This document shows positions 27,617 through 36,626 of a DNA stretch of 64,000 nt, piece after piece; within the stretch, counting starts at the first letter, position 1, and every line of letters starts with the position of its first letter. Origin of the DNA: SG8-4 sp964598225. GTDB taxonomy: Bacteria; Planctomycetota; Phycisphaerae; Sedimentisphaerales; Anaerobacaceae. The notes under the pieces are model-generated. The model saw only the letters and a list, made by a program, of their open reading frames with translations. It searched no databases and was not told where the DNA came from. Position numbers and translations under genes: made by a program. Location of the stretch: the NCBI GenBank assembly GCA_964598225.1, contig CAZRBG010000017.1, positions 1-64,000 on the forward strand, read 5' to 3'.

Positions 27617-28270
27617 GTGGGTGATAACCAACGACATAAAAGACTGCGTTTGCTGCTGAAAAAGCTCAACAAACAACGCAAGAAGCAGGCAAAGCAGATA
27701 GATATACTCTGCAATGACCTGATCGGAGCACAAAGAGTATTCATCGGAAGACTAAAAATCATTAGCTTTACGGCAAGCTTCTACGAGTCGATCATCGGCA
27801 TGACCGATCTGAACAACTTGCTGTACGCGGCCGCCAAACTCCTCGAAGGGCAATGTCCGGGCGCCGGCGCAGCATTTTTCCTGCGCCAGGGTGAGAGCTT
27901 CGAACTGCATATCTTCGAAGGCGATCCCTCCCCGGTCCTCGACAAAGAGCAGCTCGAGAGTCGGCTCACACCCGACCTTGTGAACAACGCCTGCAAGGCC
28001 AACAGAGTCTGCACTCTCGATAAAATATTCGAGATGGCCCCCGCGGCTCCGCTCGGGGCAAGCCTCGACGGAAACCCAACCGGTCTGAAGGGCACATCGG
28101 CTATAACAATTCCCCTTGGCCTTTTCGGCGTATCGTTGGGCTTCATGCTCGTATATCGCAATTCCCAAAACAGGTTAACTTCCGAAGAAATACAAAATAT
28201 CTCCGCAATAGTCCCCGGACTTTCCCAGGGGATCGCCTCCTGCCAGTCACTCTCGCGCGCAGCGAATTAA
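27617..28270 (+). CDS. GAF-domain protein with N-terminal coiled coil
   Basis: A 217-aa cytoplasmic protein that begins at a GTG. Residues ~5-35 are strongly basic and helical (RHKRLRLLLKKLNKQRKKQAK), and residues ~60-205 look like a GAF ligand-binding domain (LLYAAAKLLEGQCPGAGAAFFL, SAITIPLGLFGVSLGFMLVYR). No output domain is attached, so it may be a stand-alone sensor. A family A palindromic element (28037-28072) lies in frame inside the GAF domain and supplies APAAPLGASLDG; homologues should lack or vary this stretch. Confidence 0.65.
   Translation: MGDNQRHKRLRLLLKKLNKQRKKQAKQIDILCNDLIGAQRVFIGRLKIISFTASFYESIIGMTDLNNLLYAAAKLLEGQCPGAGAAFFLRQGESFELHIFEGDPSPVLDKEQLESRLTPDLVNNACKANRVCTLDKIFEMAPAAPLGASLDGNPTGLKGTSAITIPLGLFGVSLGFMLVYRNSQNRLTSEEIQNISAIVPGLSQGIASCQSLSRAAN
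28037..28072. repeat. palindromic element family A inside the GAF gene
   Basis: GCCCCCGCGGCTCCGCTCGG then GGCAAGCCTCGACGG. On the minus strand it reads as the same family as the RHS insert (CGTCGAGGCTTGCCCCGAGC). It is carried in frame within the coding sequence. Confidence 0.6.
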
Positions 28271-28317
28271 GCAACTTGAATCGATTCCAGAGAACAATTG
28301 CCACCGCCACCTGTCTT

Positions 28318-28387
28318 TGTCATTCCTGCGAAAGCAGGAATCCAGAAACTCACGAACTAATGGACTTCTGCCTCCGCAGGAATGACA
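28318..28387. repeat. inverted repeat of the TGTCATTCCTGCG type
   Basis: TGTCATTCCTGCG (28318-28330) and CGCAGGAATGACA (28375-28387) are perfect 13-bp arms around a 44-nt loop containing GAAAGCAGGAATCCAG. Repeats of this kind (CATTCCxGCGAAAGCxGGAATCC) are dispersed in many bacterial genomes. It lies between convergent genes and could also end transcription. Confidence 0.7.
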
Positions 28388-28487
28388 GCCTGCGACAGAA
28401 GTTGTTAGCGAAAGTCCGAGCTCGATGGCTGGTAGTTAATGTCAGGCCCGGCTAAGAATACAAGAATGTTGCATAGCCCTGCAAAAA

Positions 28488-29969
28488 CTACCGAGACGGT
28501 TTCGCAAGACCGGCGGCAACGGCCGATGCCCTCAACTTGTCGCCTGCGGGGCCCGGAGATTTGAAAAACATCACACCAAGCAATTCCCGCTGCTCTTTTA
28601 GGGCGCTGATTGCCTTCGACCATAGGTTCGGCCGCCGCGATCGAACAGGTTCAGTCAGTCCCAAACAGATTGCCAGATAGGCCGCTCGGGCACGCTCCTT
28701 TTCACTTTGACTATTCACTAACAAGGCTCTGATTTGCGGTCTCAACTCCGGTTTGAGAACGGCCACCTGCTCATCTGTCCCGGTAAGCCTCTCAATATTG
28801 GCCGGGCTTTCCAGACGGATTCGGTAGAAGGTTTCTCCGTTCCTGGTGATTTTCGCCCCCCCGTTGTTGGTTATGACATGCCTGGCGACTTCAACTACGC
28901 GGTCGCCGAAACGAGTTATAGTCTCATCTTCCGGCATGCCCGGACGAGTCGTATTACGGTAAACGTCTTTGATTTCCCAGCCCTGCTTCTCAATCCAGCT
29001 ACGGCCTTTTATTACGCCAACGATGGTCGCGGCGGTGGCGGCGTTATTGTCGGCGTCCCACCCGAAATTGAAAGCGTGGACGAGGGTATCGACGAGATCG
29101 CTCTTGCCATAAAGCAGCGAGGCGACAGTCGCAGCGGTGCAGAGTTCGTAGCCGTTCTGATTGCGGGTCCTGCTCTCGTAGAGAGTGTACTTATCTCTGA
29201 CCAGCCGGCGAGTAGCCCGCCAGTCTTCGAGGTGCTCTTTGTGCCATTGGCGGACATCCTTGATAATCGGCACAAGCGTGCTTGCCGGATCGATAGAAGC
29301 CAGGCCGGCGTCGATTATTGAGTCGATGTCGTCGGTAAGGAATGCCGTAGCGATCATGGCTGTGAACAACTGCGTGGTCTGAGCGGGCTCGCCATCGATA
29401 CTGACGTGCGTATAATTAAGCCCGATTCGCCCCGCCGTCTGCGGCATCCCCGGAGCAACCAGGCCGAACGATTCACATACGAACTGGCCCGATATGTTGA
29501 AATTAGCCCAGGGATTCAGCGCCAGACTGCCTGTCAGAGGAGGATCGATGCCGATCTCCATCAGCCGCCGGACGTACAGATTGGAACACCAGATGCGCTG
29601 ATTGATGTGCTTTTTCCACAATTCGGTGATTTGCTCGGGTGCGAGCATTGCCGTTTGCTGCCGCTGCATAGCTGTGATATACACCCACTCGATATCCGTG
29701 TCGTCATCAGTGCGCGCGCCGTCGGGCAGGGCCGGCGTATAATTAGTGACGTTGCCCGGCTCGTCATAATACTTGTTCTCATGCGCCAGGCCGTTCAGAT
29801 TGCCGAGCAACTGAGCCAGCAACCCGCCGTGAATCTTATCCTCCAGTCTCTCGGCGGACATTTCAACAAATCCAGACGGGCCCGCCTTAAGATCAGCCGA
29901 TGTTTTCGCATTGAGAAAAAAGGCCGAAAACACGCATCCACAAAGTGACAGACTTATTCTTCCGCTCAT
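28488..29969 (-). CDS. exported ADP-ribosylglycohydrolase-family protein
   Basis: A 493-aa protein with a hydrophobic N-terminal signal (about 1-25). The two metal-binding signatures of the ADP-ribosylglycohydrolase fold are visible: TDDDTD at 87-92 and WDADNN at 304-309. IHGGLLAQLLGNLNGLAHE is the usual first helix. The family includes DraG and ARH3, but secreted planctomycete members have unknown substrates and may act on other glycosides. The C-terminal ~120 residues are an extra region. It stands 48 nt after the dead protease gene on the same strand. Confidence 0.85.
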   Translation of the reverse strand: MSGRISLSLCGCVFSAFFLNAKTSADLKAGPSGFVEMSAERLEDKIHGGLLAQLLGNLNGLAHENKYYDEPGNVTNYTPALPDGARTDDDTDIEWVYITAMQRQQTAMLAPEQITELWKKHINQRIWCSNLYVRRLMEIGIDPPLTGSLALNPWANFNISGQFVCESFGLVAPGMPQTAGRIGLNYTHVSIDGEPAQTTQLFTAMIATAFLTDDIDSIIDAGLASIDPASTLVPIIKDVRQWHKEHLEDWRATRRLVRDKYTLYESRTRNQNGYELCTAATVASLLYGKSDLVDTLVHAFNFGWDADNNAATAATIVGVIKGRSWIEKQGWEIKDVYRNTTRPGMPEDETITRFGDRVVEVARHVITNNGGAKITRNGETFYRIRLESPANIERLTGTDEQVAVLKPELRPQIRALLVNSQSEKERARAAYLAICLGLTEPVRSRRPNLWSKAISALKEQRELLGVMFFKSPGPAGDKLRASAVAAGLAKPSR

Positions 29970-30017
29970 CGTATTCTTCCTCTCTTGGGCCTGTCTTACG
30001 GTATTGCCGCCTTCTGT

Positions 30018-31502
30018 CTAATGGATATTCGAAAGCTTCTGGATTCCGTAATTTCGGCCGACAAATGCATCCGCGGCCTTCAACTGCTCTCGCGAAATAA
30101 CAATCGTAGGACTGTCCAGCTCGAATTCTATCACGTCGAATTTCGACTCGGGATTGAGCTTCTGAGCTTTCACTATGTCCGCCATCGAGTGTATCTTCAT
30201 GCCGTTAAGCCTGCTGACGACTCTCTGGCCGAGACCGGTATAACCCAGGTTTATCGGTGCGGGCAGAACGTAGCTCAGTATTACGATGTCTCGACGATCA
30301 TCGGTGGGCTTGAACGCAAAGTCGCGATAATAGTGATACAGATGGGAGGGCGCTTCACCCGACAGATCGTCGCCGAACTCCAGCATGTACTCTCGCGTGA
30401 GTTTCTGCAGGACGAATCCGCCGGTGACAACGTACTCCGGCTGCTTGTCGAATTCGTGAAACGGCACGAGCATATCCGAAGTAGTGAAATTCTTGATCTT
30501 TGCGCTGATCTTCTTTTTCGCGCCGTCTCGCCAGATATCGAAAGCAACACTCTCGCCGACGGTTTTGCTGGTAATGAGATAATCGAGCTGAAGCCATTTA
30601 TACTTATCGTGCTCGAAGCGTCCGTGAGGATCGAGCCCGTGGCCGTCGATCCGCAGGAGCACGTCGCCCTTCTCTAAAACGTCGCTGCCGGTTCCGAGAT
30701 TGTACACGTCGGAAACGTAAGTGCCGCCCCCTAATGACTCGGGCATTTCCAGATACGATCGCATAGTCGGATCGAGAAGCTCGGAAATTTCAAAGCCGAC
30801 CTCTCCGAATCCCCGGTAATCACCCTTTCGGACCGCTTCCAGAAACGCATTGATTGTCTCGGCGGGGATTACTCCGGCATCTTTGTCTCTACTGGCCCAG
30901 GAGGCTATGCCTATAGGCGACTCGCCGTCGAAGTAAACCTCGCCCTTGCCCGTACGCTGCGAAGCTCCGGAGATAACATATATCAGCCGATGGCCGTGTG
31001 AAGTTCGCGTTCTCTCTATGCTGACGCGGTCGAGATGCCCCCTTCCGTCGTATAGTTGGCTCGCCGCCGAGAGCCAGTAAAAATCAACTTCCGCTCCCTT
31101 TGTGAACTCTTCGATAAACTTCAACGGCTTCAACGGTTCACTGAGTTCATTTTGATTCAGCCGGATCAGGCAAAGGTTGTTCCGATAGTCCACCACCACG
31201 ACTTCGGCTCCGACGAATTCGTTCTGCCCGAACCGCAAAGCTCTGGCGAAGGCAAGGTTGGCAACATTCTCGGCGGTCGTGATAACCTCGTATTCGCCGA
31301 CCGCGCAGCCGCAAGCCCAGTTTTTCGACAGGCTTCGGTGTTCCCAGGGCTCGCTCAGTTCGTAGCCGTATTCGGATGTCTCCAGAAAAACGATAGAGTC
31401 CTGCATTTGTTCGCTCAGATCGATCCGGGCCGCAGCGACAGAAACGCAAGGCACAAAGACCGAACCGGCTATCGCCGCTACATAGATGGCGTATTTTCTC
31501 AT
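30018..31502 (-). CDS. catalytically dead Deg/HtrA-like protease paralog
   Basis: A 494-aa exported protein (signal about 1-24) with the same layout as the protease encoded just upstream: trypsin-like fold (about 30-215), then PDZ-like regions (about 225-330 and 420-485). Aligned with that active neighbour, all three catalytic residues are replaced: His by E78 (TTAENV against TNAHNV), Asp by N109 (YRNNLCLI against HDCDLAML) and Ser by K186 (TGKGEVY against GNSGGPV). The PDZ parts remain well formed (VLEKGDVLLRIDG; GLGQRVVSRLNGMKIHSMAD). It overlaps the active gene by 4 nt (ATGA), so the two are translationally coupled. It is probably a partner, scaffold or inhibitor rather than an enzyme. Confidence 0.8.
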   Translation of the reverse strand: MRKYAIYVAAIAGSVFVPCVSVAAARIDLSEQMQDSIVFLETSEYGYELSEPWEHRSLSKNWACGCAVGEYEVITTAENVANLAFARALRFGQNEFVGAEVVVVDYRNNLCLIRLNQNELSEPLKPLKFIEEFTKGAEVDFYWLSAASQLYDGRGHLDRVSIERTRTSHGHRLIYVISGASQRTGKGEVYFDGESPIGIASWASRDKDAGVIPAETINAFLEAVRKGDYRGFGEVGFEISELLDPTMRSYLEMPESLGGGTYVSDVYNLGTGSDVLEKGDVLLRIDGHGLDPHGRFEHDKYKWLQLDYLITSKTVGESVAFDIWRDGAKKKISAKIKNFTTSDMLVPFHEFDKQPEYVVTGGFVLQKLTREYMLEFGDDLSGEAPSHLYHYYRDFAFKPTDDRRDIVILSYVLPAPINLGYTGLGQRVVSRLNGMKIHSMADIVKAQKLNPESKFDVIEFELDSPTIVISREQLKAADAFVGRNYGIQKLSNIH

Positions 31503-32992
31503 TGGTTCTTCTCCAGACGAGCCTCGGTGGGTATATGGTATTTATCAAGAATGGACTCATGTCGCTGCCGCGCCTTCTCGGCGTCGATCGGCAGAATGCG
31601 ATTATTGCCCATGAAAGTTAGCTCGTAAAACTGATCGTTAGTTTGCTCGAAGGCCTTCTGAACGTCTTCGAGGCTGTGTATCTCGATGCCGTTTATTTTT
31701 TTGACAACCTGTTTCTTGAATTGCTCGGCGTAAGAGTTGATCTCATCGGGCATTATTGACGAGAGGACAACATACTCCTGCCGCTGCCGATCTTTGTTCA
31801 GCATCAGCGAGTGCGAGTAAAGGTATCTCAGGTAAAATGGTATCTCCCTCGGCCACTGTCTTCCCCAGCTTTCGAGGAAATTCCTCGTCACCGGCACGAA
31901 GACCAGCCCGGCAAAACAGACGTACCGAGGCGCGTCGCCGTATTGGCGCGCCCGTTCGAGGACGGGGCGGTTCAGCGCGATGGTAGCGGTCGCAGTCATG
32001 CGCTCGCCCTGTCTGTAGAACGTCAGCTCGACCTTCTCGCCGATCTGCCTGGACTCGACGACCTCCGAGATCGACAATCTCAGGCCGTGCATATTGACCG
32101 TCCCGTCGTTGTCGATGTTGTATTCGTCGATGCGGGTCATCACATCTGCCGGCTGGAGAATCGATTCGATGGAGGAATGCATCACGGTATCGAGCACCAC
32201 AACCCCATCCTCACCTGCCGGGACCTTGAGATATTCCCTGTAACTCGGATTGTGCAGTCCCGGATAAAAGATCGTACCCATCGACCCGAAGGCGTCGTAT
32301 TTTCCGTCTTCGACGTCCTCGAGAAAATGTTCTATCACCGTAGTCGGAATCATGTAGCCGATGTTGTCGGCGTCGGTCAGGCCCTGGAAAGCTACGCCGA
32401 CGACCTTGCCGCCCTGTATGACGGGCCCGCCGCTGTTGCCGGGATTTATCGCGGCGTCGGTTTGAATAACCAGATGCTTGTCCGCTCCGCTGTGAACGTA
32501 GGTATCCATTTCGATTCGCGAGACCACCCCTTCGGTCACGGAAATGCGATGACCACCTACGGGAAAACCGTACGTCGAGACCGTACTGTTGACCGCCGGA
32601 ATCCCCGCCAGCTCCAGAGCCCTGGTCCCCTCAAAAAAGCTCGGATCATCGACCGTGAGCATCGCCAGATCGCAGTCATGGCCGACGAAAACGACTCTGG
32701 CCACGTATCGATTCGCGACGTTCTGCTTCCTCAACTCGACGTACCTGCTGTTGCTGACGTTATGAGCGTTGGTGAGGATTCTGTTGCCGTCGATTACGAA
32801 CCCCGAACCCGAAGTTCTGCTCATCGGCGCCCTCTTCCAGGGCGTAACATAATTATGACCCTGCTTGACACACCTGATAAGAATGACCGCTTCGTGCGGG
32901 CGCGGCAAGCCGGTATTTTGCGCGAAGCTGATACTCGAACACTCGAGCAAAAGAACAAGTGCGGCGGCAGATACGAGTTTATGATATCGCAT
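31499..32992 (-). CDS. secreted Deg/HtrA-like serine protease with PDZ domains
   Basis: About 497 aa, signal peptide at the N-terminus. I choose the ATG at 32992 (GGGG 9 nt upstream) over a TTG at 33007. The catalytic triad is intact: His in ILTNAHNV (H77), Asp in HDCDLAML (D108) and Ser in INPGNSGGP (S187). Two PDZ-like regions follow (ILQPADVMTRIDEYNI; VVKKINGIEIHSLEDVQKAF). The arrangement resembles the Deg9/plant-type Deg proteases with a long C-terminal part. It acts in the periplasm or cell envelope on misfolded or regulatory substrates. It forms an operon with its inactive paralog. Confidence 0.87.
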   Translation of the reverse strand: MRYHKLVSAAALVLLLECSSISFAQNTGLPRPHEAVILIRCVKQGHNYVTPWKRAPMSRTSGSGFVIDGNRILTNAHNVSNSRYVELRKQNVANRYVARVVFVGHDCDLAMLTVDDPSFFEGTRALELAGIPAVNSTVSTYGFPVGGHRISVTEGVVSRIEMDTYVHSGADKHLVIQTDAAINPGNSGGPVIQGGKVVGVAFQGLTDADNIGYMIPTTVIEHFLEDVEDGKYDAFGSMGTIFYPGLHNPSYREYLKVPAGEDGVVVLDTVMHSSIESILQPADVMTRIDEYNIDNDGTVNMHGLRLSISEVVESRQIGEKVELTFYRQGERMTATATIALNRPVLERARQYGDAPRYVCFAGLVFVPVTRNFLESWGRQWPREIPFYLRYLYSHSLMLNKDRQRQEYVVLSSIMPDEINSYAEQFKKQVVKKINGIEIHSLEDVQKAFEQTNDQFYELTFMGNNRILPIDAEKARQRHESILDKYHIPTEARLEKNQ

Positions 32993-33007
32993 TTCCATAT
33001 ACCCCAA

Positions 33008-33192
33008 TTTAACATTGACTATGGTTTATCGACTATTGGTTTCCGCATCCCAACAGTCAGCACCCAATAGTTAATCTCTGAGTGTTCACCATCTTAGGCT
33101 CATTCGTGAGAAATGCAAAGGACAAATTGTAATGACCACTTGCAGAGAGCGGCTTGTTCGTGCTTAGTCGAGTCTGGCTTTTTCGACCAGCT
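33008..33192. other. intergenic segment upstream of the protease pair
   Basis: No gene supported. It probably carries the promoter of the protease operon and contains some AT-rich dyads (CAATTTAACATTGACTATGG, partly repeated as TTTATCGACTATTGG). Confidence 0.4.
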
Positions 33193-33308
33193 GCGTTTGT
33201 CGCTTTCGGGCTGCCAGCAGATGTTTTCTTTTCATCCGGCCTTCGGTCGGCGAGCCGAGCCCGGCTGTAACGCCGCAAGTCTGCTGGAAGCCTAAAAGCG
33301 ATAAACGC
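33193..33308. repeat. structured hairpin element 1 (116 nt, 29-bp stem)
   Basis: The 5' arm begins GCGTTTGTCGCTTTCGGGCT (33193-33221) and pairs with the 3' arm ending AAAAGCGATAAACGC (33280-33308), with few mismatches. The 58-nt interior contains its own GC-rich hairpin (CCGGCC-TTC-GGTCGG). The same outer stem, with paired base changes, occurs at 36681-36794, while the interiors are unrelated. It lies between the 3' end of the PQQ gene and the protease operon, both minus-strand. It could be a structured RNA or leader, a processed hairpin, or a palindromic mobile repeat. Confidence 0.75.
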
Positions 33309-33369
33309 ATTTTGCGAACAGGTAGAGCCCACTATTATGGCATAAGCAGCGTTGTAGGAGTAGAATATC

Positions 33370-34605
33370 CTACCGGGCTTCGATATCGTAGCACATCAGC
33401 GCCTCACCGTGGCGGATGTAGAGCCTGCCGTCGGAGATTGCCGGATGTGCCCAATGCTTGCCGGAGCCTTTGGTTATCCTGAACGAGCTGACCATTTCGT
33501 AGCCGTTCGGCTTGATCTTTATCAGCCCGACGTCGCCGCGTCTCTCGCCGTAGCCGTACAACATGTCATCGACGTAGATGACAGAGCCCTTGCCGACCAG
33601 ATCTTTCGAGGAAAACTCCACCTTGCCGGTCGCCAGGTCGAGGCATATCCACTCGCCCCTGCTGCTGGCGCCGTGAATGTTGCCGTCGACGAGTACGACG
33701 CCGCCGTGATGCACGTCCAGGGACTTCTCGGACCACTTCCTCTCGACGCTGGTGCCGTCGGCGGAAAGCTCGAACATGTGCCCGCCCTTGCGGTAGGCGT
33801 TTGTCACGTACATCATGCCGTTTTCGTATGCCGGGCTGACTGCGTTTATGTCGTAGCTGACCTTGTGAGGGACACGCCAGTAGACCGCGCCGTTGTTCAT
33901 GTCGACGCCGACGACGGATCTTTCGACCATAGTCAGGATAAGGCGGTTGGCGCCTCTGTCTATCGCCACCGGCGAGCAGTACGCTGACTTCTCGCTCAGG
34001 CCCCTGGTGGTCCAGATTGTCTTGCCGTCCATCTTGTTCAGCGCAACTACGGTGGCGTTTTTACCGCCGGGCGTGCAAATAGCCTTTTCGCCGTCAATCA
34101 GAATCGACTCGGCGATACCCCAGCGGATATTTTCGCCGTTGAACTTGCTCAGCGTGTCGATGTACCATATCCGCTGGCCGGTTTTTACGTCGTGGCATGA
34201 GATGCGGCCCTGTCCGCTCATGAGATAAAGCCGGTCGCCGTCGACCGTCGGCGTGGTCCGTGTTCCGGGATAATTACCCGACTTCGTCCATTCCGGCCCG
34301 TAGCCCACCTTGTATTTCGGCTTGCCGTCCAGGTCGAAAGCGAACAGAATTCCCTCGCCGTCGATCATGCCGGTGGTATAGATCGTGCCGTCGGCCACGG
34401 AGACCGAGGCATATCCCTCACCGAGGCCGTCAACCGACCATATCTCCTTCGGTCCTCCGGCGGGCCATTTCTTCATCAAACCGGTCTCAGGCGACAGCCC
34501 GTCCCGCGCAGGCCCGCGAAACTGCGGCCAGTCCACCGCTGAGGCCACAGATACTGCCAATACAACAACCAGAACGACAAAATTGATCTTTCTCGAAATA
34601 TTCAT
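33370..34605 (-). CDS. secreted PQQ-type beta-propeller protein
   Basis: A 411-aa exported protein. I start at the ATG at 34605 with AAGGG about 9 nt upstream, which gives a clean signal peptide (about 1-24, ending ASA). The mature start is DWPQFRGPARDGLSPETGL, the usual opening of planctomycete PQQ-like propellers. Propeller blades carry the motif VDGDRLYLMSGQGRISCHDVKTGQRIW and GTIYTTGMIDGEGILFAFDLDG. It has the fold of PQQ dehydrogenases but no obvious catalytic domain. Probably a periplasmic binding or scaffold protein. Confidence 0.85.
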   Translation of the reverse strand: MNISRKINFVVLVVVLAVSVASAVDWPQFRGPARDGLSPETGLMKKWPAGGPKEIWSVDGLGEGYASVSVADGTIYTTGMIDGEGILFAFDLDGKPKYKVGYGPEWTKSGNYPGTRTTPTVDGDRLYLMSGQGRISCHDVKTGQRIWYIDTLSKFNGENIRWGIAESILIDGEKAICTPGGKNATVVALNKMDGKTIWTTRGLSEKSAYCSPVAIDRGANRLILTMVERSVVGVDMNNGAVYWRVPHKVSYDINAVSPAYENGMMYVTNAYRKGGHMFELSADGTSVERKWSEKSLDVHHGGVVLVDGNIHGASSRGEWICLDLATGKVEFSSKDLVGKGSVIYVDDMLYGYGERRGDVGLIKIKPNGYEMVSSFRITKGSGKHWAHPAISDGRLYIRHGEALMCYDIEAR

Positions 34606-34710
34606 CCCAAACGCCCTTTTCATTCTCAGACCATAAAAAACGCCCGGCCAAAACCAAGTACCAGACTTAACCGCCGGCAGAATACTCGATTTGAAATCGA
34701 GATGCAAGCC

Positions 34711-35538
34711 TCAATAATCCCTGAACCCCCGCATCCACTCCGGCCAGTCCTCCGGCTGTACACCCCCGGCCAGTGTCCAGGGGCCGGCAGTATCATAGGT
34801 GCGATTCCACTTCAGGATCCAAAGCTCTTTAAGCCCTACTTTCCTGACAGACCAATCGCGGAAAAGCATGTTGATTCCACCATCGTGGCGATTGATACAG
34901 ACTCCCAGAATATGGCTACCGCTGGAGTTCACGTCATCGTCATATTCGGGCGGCTTATCAAGCATATCCCATACAAGTGAGCGATACGCAATGCAGTCAT
35001 GAAGCACCGGTATATTAGCAGGCCCCTTAAAGATGCCCATACTACCCCAAGACTTCTCGATCCATTCTTCTTCGACGATCTCCTTTTGGGGTATGTCGTA
35101 CACCCAGAGGTTTACGCCGTAACTGCCTTTATCAAATGGCCCTATGCCAACGAGCCTCCAGGCTGAATACTTGGCGCCAAGACCGTAAACCGGAGCTATA
35201 TCCCAAGAGAATGAAAAATCATCTCTGGGGCGATGTTTCATCGCCATCGGGCAAAGGAGCACATCACTAACATTATGCAGATAAAGCGACAGAGTACCAT
35301 ACCAACGAACAGAAGATTTATACATAAGGGCGAATAGCTTATCATCGTAATCACCTGCATACATTGAAAACGCAAGACCCCATTGTCGCAGATTCGACTG
35401 GCATCCAAGGGCTTTGGCTTGTTTTCTTACCCTCTGGAGTGTCGGCAACAATAATGCCATCAACAGCGTGATTATGGAAATCACCACCAAAAGTTCTATC
35501 AGTGTGAAGGCTCTTTTTCTACACATGATACTGCACAC
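34711..35538 (-). CDS. type II secretion-type pseudopilin (DUF1559-like), copy 2
   Basis: A 275-aa prepilin-like protein. The N-terminal FTLIELLVVISIITLLMALLLPTLQRVR is the type IV pilin/pseudopilin helix with E5. The residue before F is Ala, where Gly is usual for prepilin peptidase. The C-terminus has the planctomycete H-x9-D motif (NRHDGGINMLFRDWS, Trp where most members have Gly) and ends LAGGVQPEDWPEWMRGFRDY. It is a tandem paralog of the gene just upstream (15-nt gap), nearly identical in the pilin helix and the last ~60 residues but divergent in the middle. Confidence 0.85.
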   Translation of the reverse strand: MCSIMCRKRAFTLIELLVVISIITLLMALLLPTLQRVRKQAKALGCQSNLRQWGLAFSMYAGDYDDKLFALMYKSSVRWYGTLSLYLHNVSDVLLCPMAMKHRPRDDFSFSWDIAPVYGLGAKYSAWRLVGIGPFDKGSYGVNLWVYDIPQKEIVEEEWIEKSWGSMGIFKGPANIPVLHDCIAYRSLVWDMLDKPPEYDDDVNSSGSHILGVCINRHDGGINMLFRDWSVRKVGLKELWILKWNRTYDTAGPWTLAGGVQPEDWPEWMRGFRDY

Positions 35539-35553
35539 ACGTTTTATGCCTTC

Positions 35554-36519
35554 TCAATATTCCTTGAAATTCCGCATCCACTCCGGCCAGTCTTCCGGTT
35601 TTACGCCGCCGGCCAGTGTCCAGGGGCCGGCAGTGTCATAGGTGCGATTCCACTTCAGGGTCCACAACTCTTTAAGCCCTACTTTTCTCACAGACCAATC
35701 CATAAAAAGACTGTTAATGCCGGTATCATGCCGGTTGAAGCATGAACGCCTCATACCAGAGCCCATTTTTTCGTCGAATCCCGGAAGATCGATAGGGGAA
35801 ATCGGCCAGCTCCCGGCCAAGGTAGAGTTACGCGGCGCATCGAATTCCGGAGGATCATCTTTTTGTCTTGGAAAGATGAAATCAGAACGACAATCCAATA
35901 GGACCGGGATATTGCCTGCACCCCTGGCAAGGCAAGTGTACCAGTTGGGCAATTTGCTCCAAGTACGAATTGGGGCAGTGGAAATGGTGACCACATAGCC
36001 GTTCAGGCCGTAACTGGAAATAAACCAGAAATTCACAGGACGTACGCCGTGCCATGTACCTTCACCCCAGGGTGAAAATTTGCCCCCGTACACGTGTACA
36101 CATACGCCGGATTTGATAGATTCCTTCCAATCCTTGGGCTTAGGCGCCATAGGGCATAACAATAGCTCTTCACAATTGTTGTAATAAGGACGCATCAATG
36201 AGGGCCAGTATTCTTCACGAAAGTTGTGATCTTCCTGGAGGTAACAGATGAACTTGCCATCGTTGTCGGAGGTGTACATCGAAAAGGCGAGTCCCCATTG
36301 TCGGAGATTCGACCGGCATCCAGCGGATTTGGCTTGTCTTCTGACTCGCTGAAGCGTCGGCAGTAGCAGCGCCATCAATAGCGTAATAATGGCGATCACC
36401 ACCAGAAGCTCGATGAGGGCGAAGGCAGTCCCGGATGCCCGCCGTCTTTGGCGGGCAATTTCGGCTCTCGAATGCCCGACTTCTCGCACTCTGGCTTTCA
36501 CGGCCGGTTCTCCTTCCAC
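35554..36519 (-). CDS. type II secretion-type pseudopilin (DUF1559-like), copy 1
   Basis: A 321-aa prepilin-like protein with an unusually long basic leader (about 33 residues) before FALIELLVVIAIITLLMALLLPTLQRVRRQAK, again with Ala rather than Gly before the Phe. A later start may be correct. The C-terminal motif is NRHDTGINSLFMDWSVRKVGLKELW. It shares both ends with the next gene, so the pair arose by duplication. Planctomycetes carry many such proteins; they may assemble a pseudopilus or be surface proteins processed by prepilin peptidase. Confidence 0.82.
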   Translation of the reverse strand: MEGEPAVKARVREVGHSRAEIARQRRRASGTAFALIELLVVIAIITLLMALLLPTLQRVRRQAKSAGCRSNLRQWGLAFSMYTSDNDGKFICYLQEDHNFREEYWPSLMRPYYNNCEELLLCPMAPKPKDWKESIKSGVCVHVYGGKFSPWGEGTWHGVRPVNFWFISSYGLNGYVVTISTAPIRTWSKLPNWYTCLARGAGNIPVLLDCRSDFIFPRQKDDPPEFDAPRNSTLAGSWPISPIDLPGFDEKMGSGMRRSCFNRHDTGINSLFMDWSVRKVGLKELWTLKWNRTYDTAGPWTLAGGVKPEDWPEWMRNFKEY

Positions 36520-36626
36520 CGCACAAGGATTTCTTCAGGGCTGCCGATCAAGATGCTGAGTCTCTGTAGAATGAGGCCCGTTATTACAAGTATAACCTCT
36601 ACAGGCGGCAAGATCAATATTTTTTT

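Noticed and set aside
28318..28387. Possible CRISPR unit or small RNA
   Set aside because: It is a single inverted repeat of a common dispersed type, with no repeated spacing; no CRISPR array or cas gene is present in the window.
33057..33332. 91-codon minus-strand frame upstream of the protease pair
   Set aside because: It overlaps hairpin element 1 over much of its length and has no domain or ribosome site.
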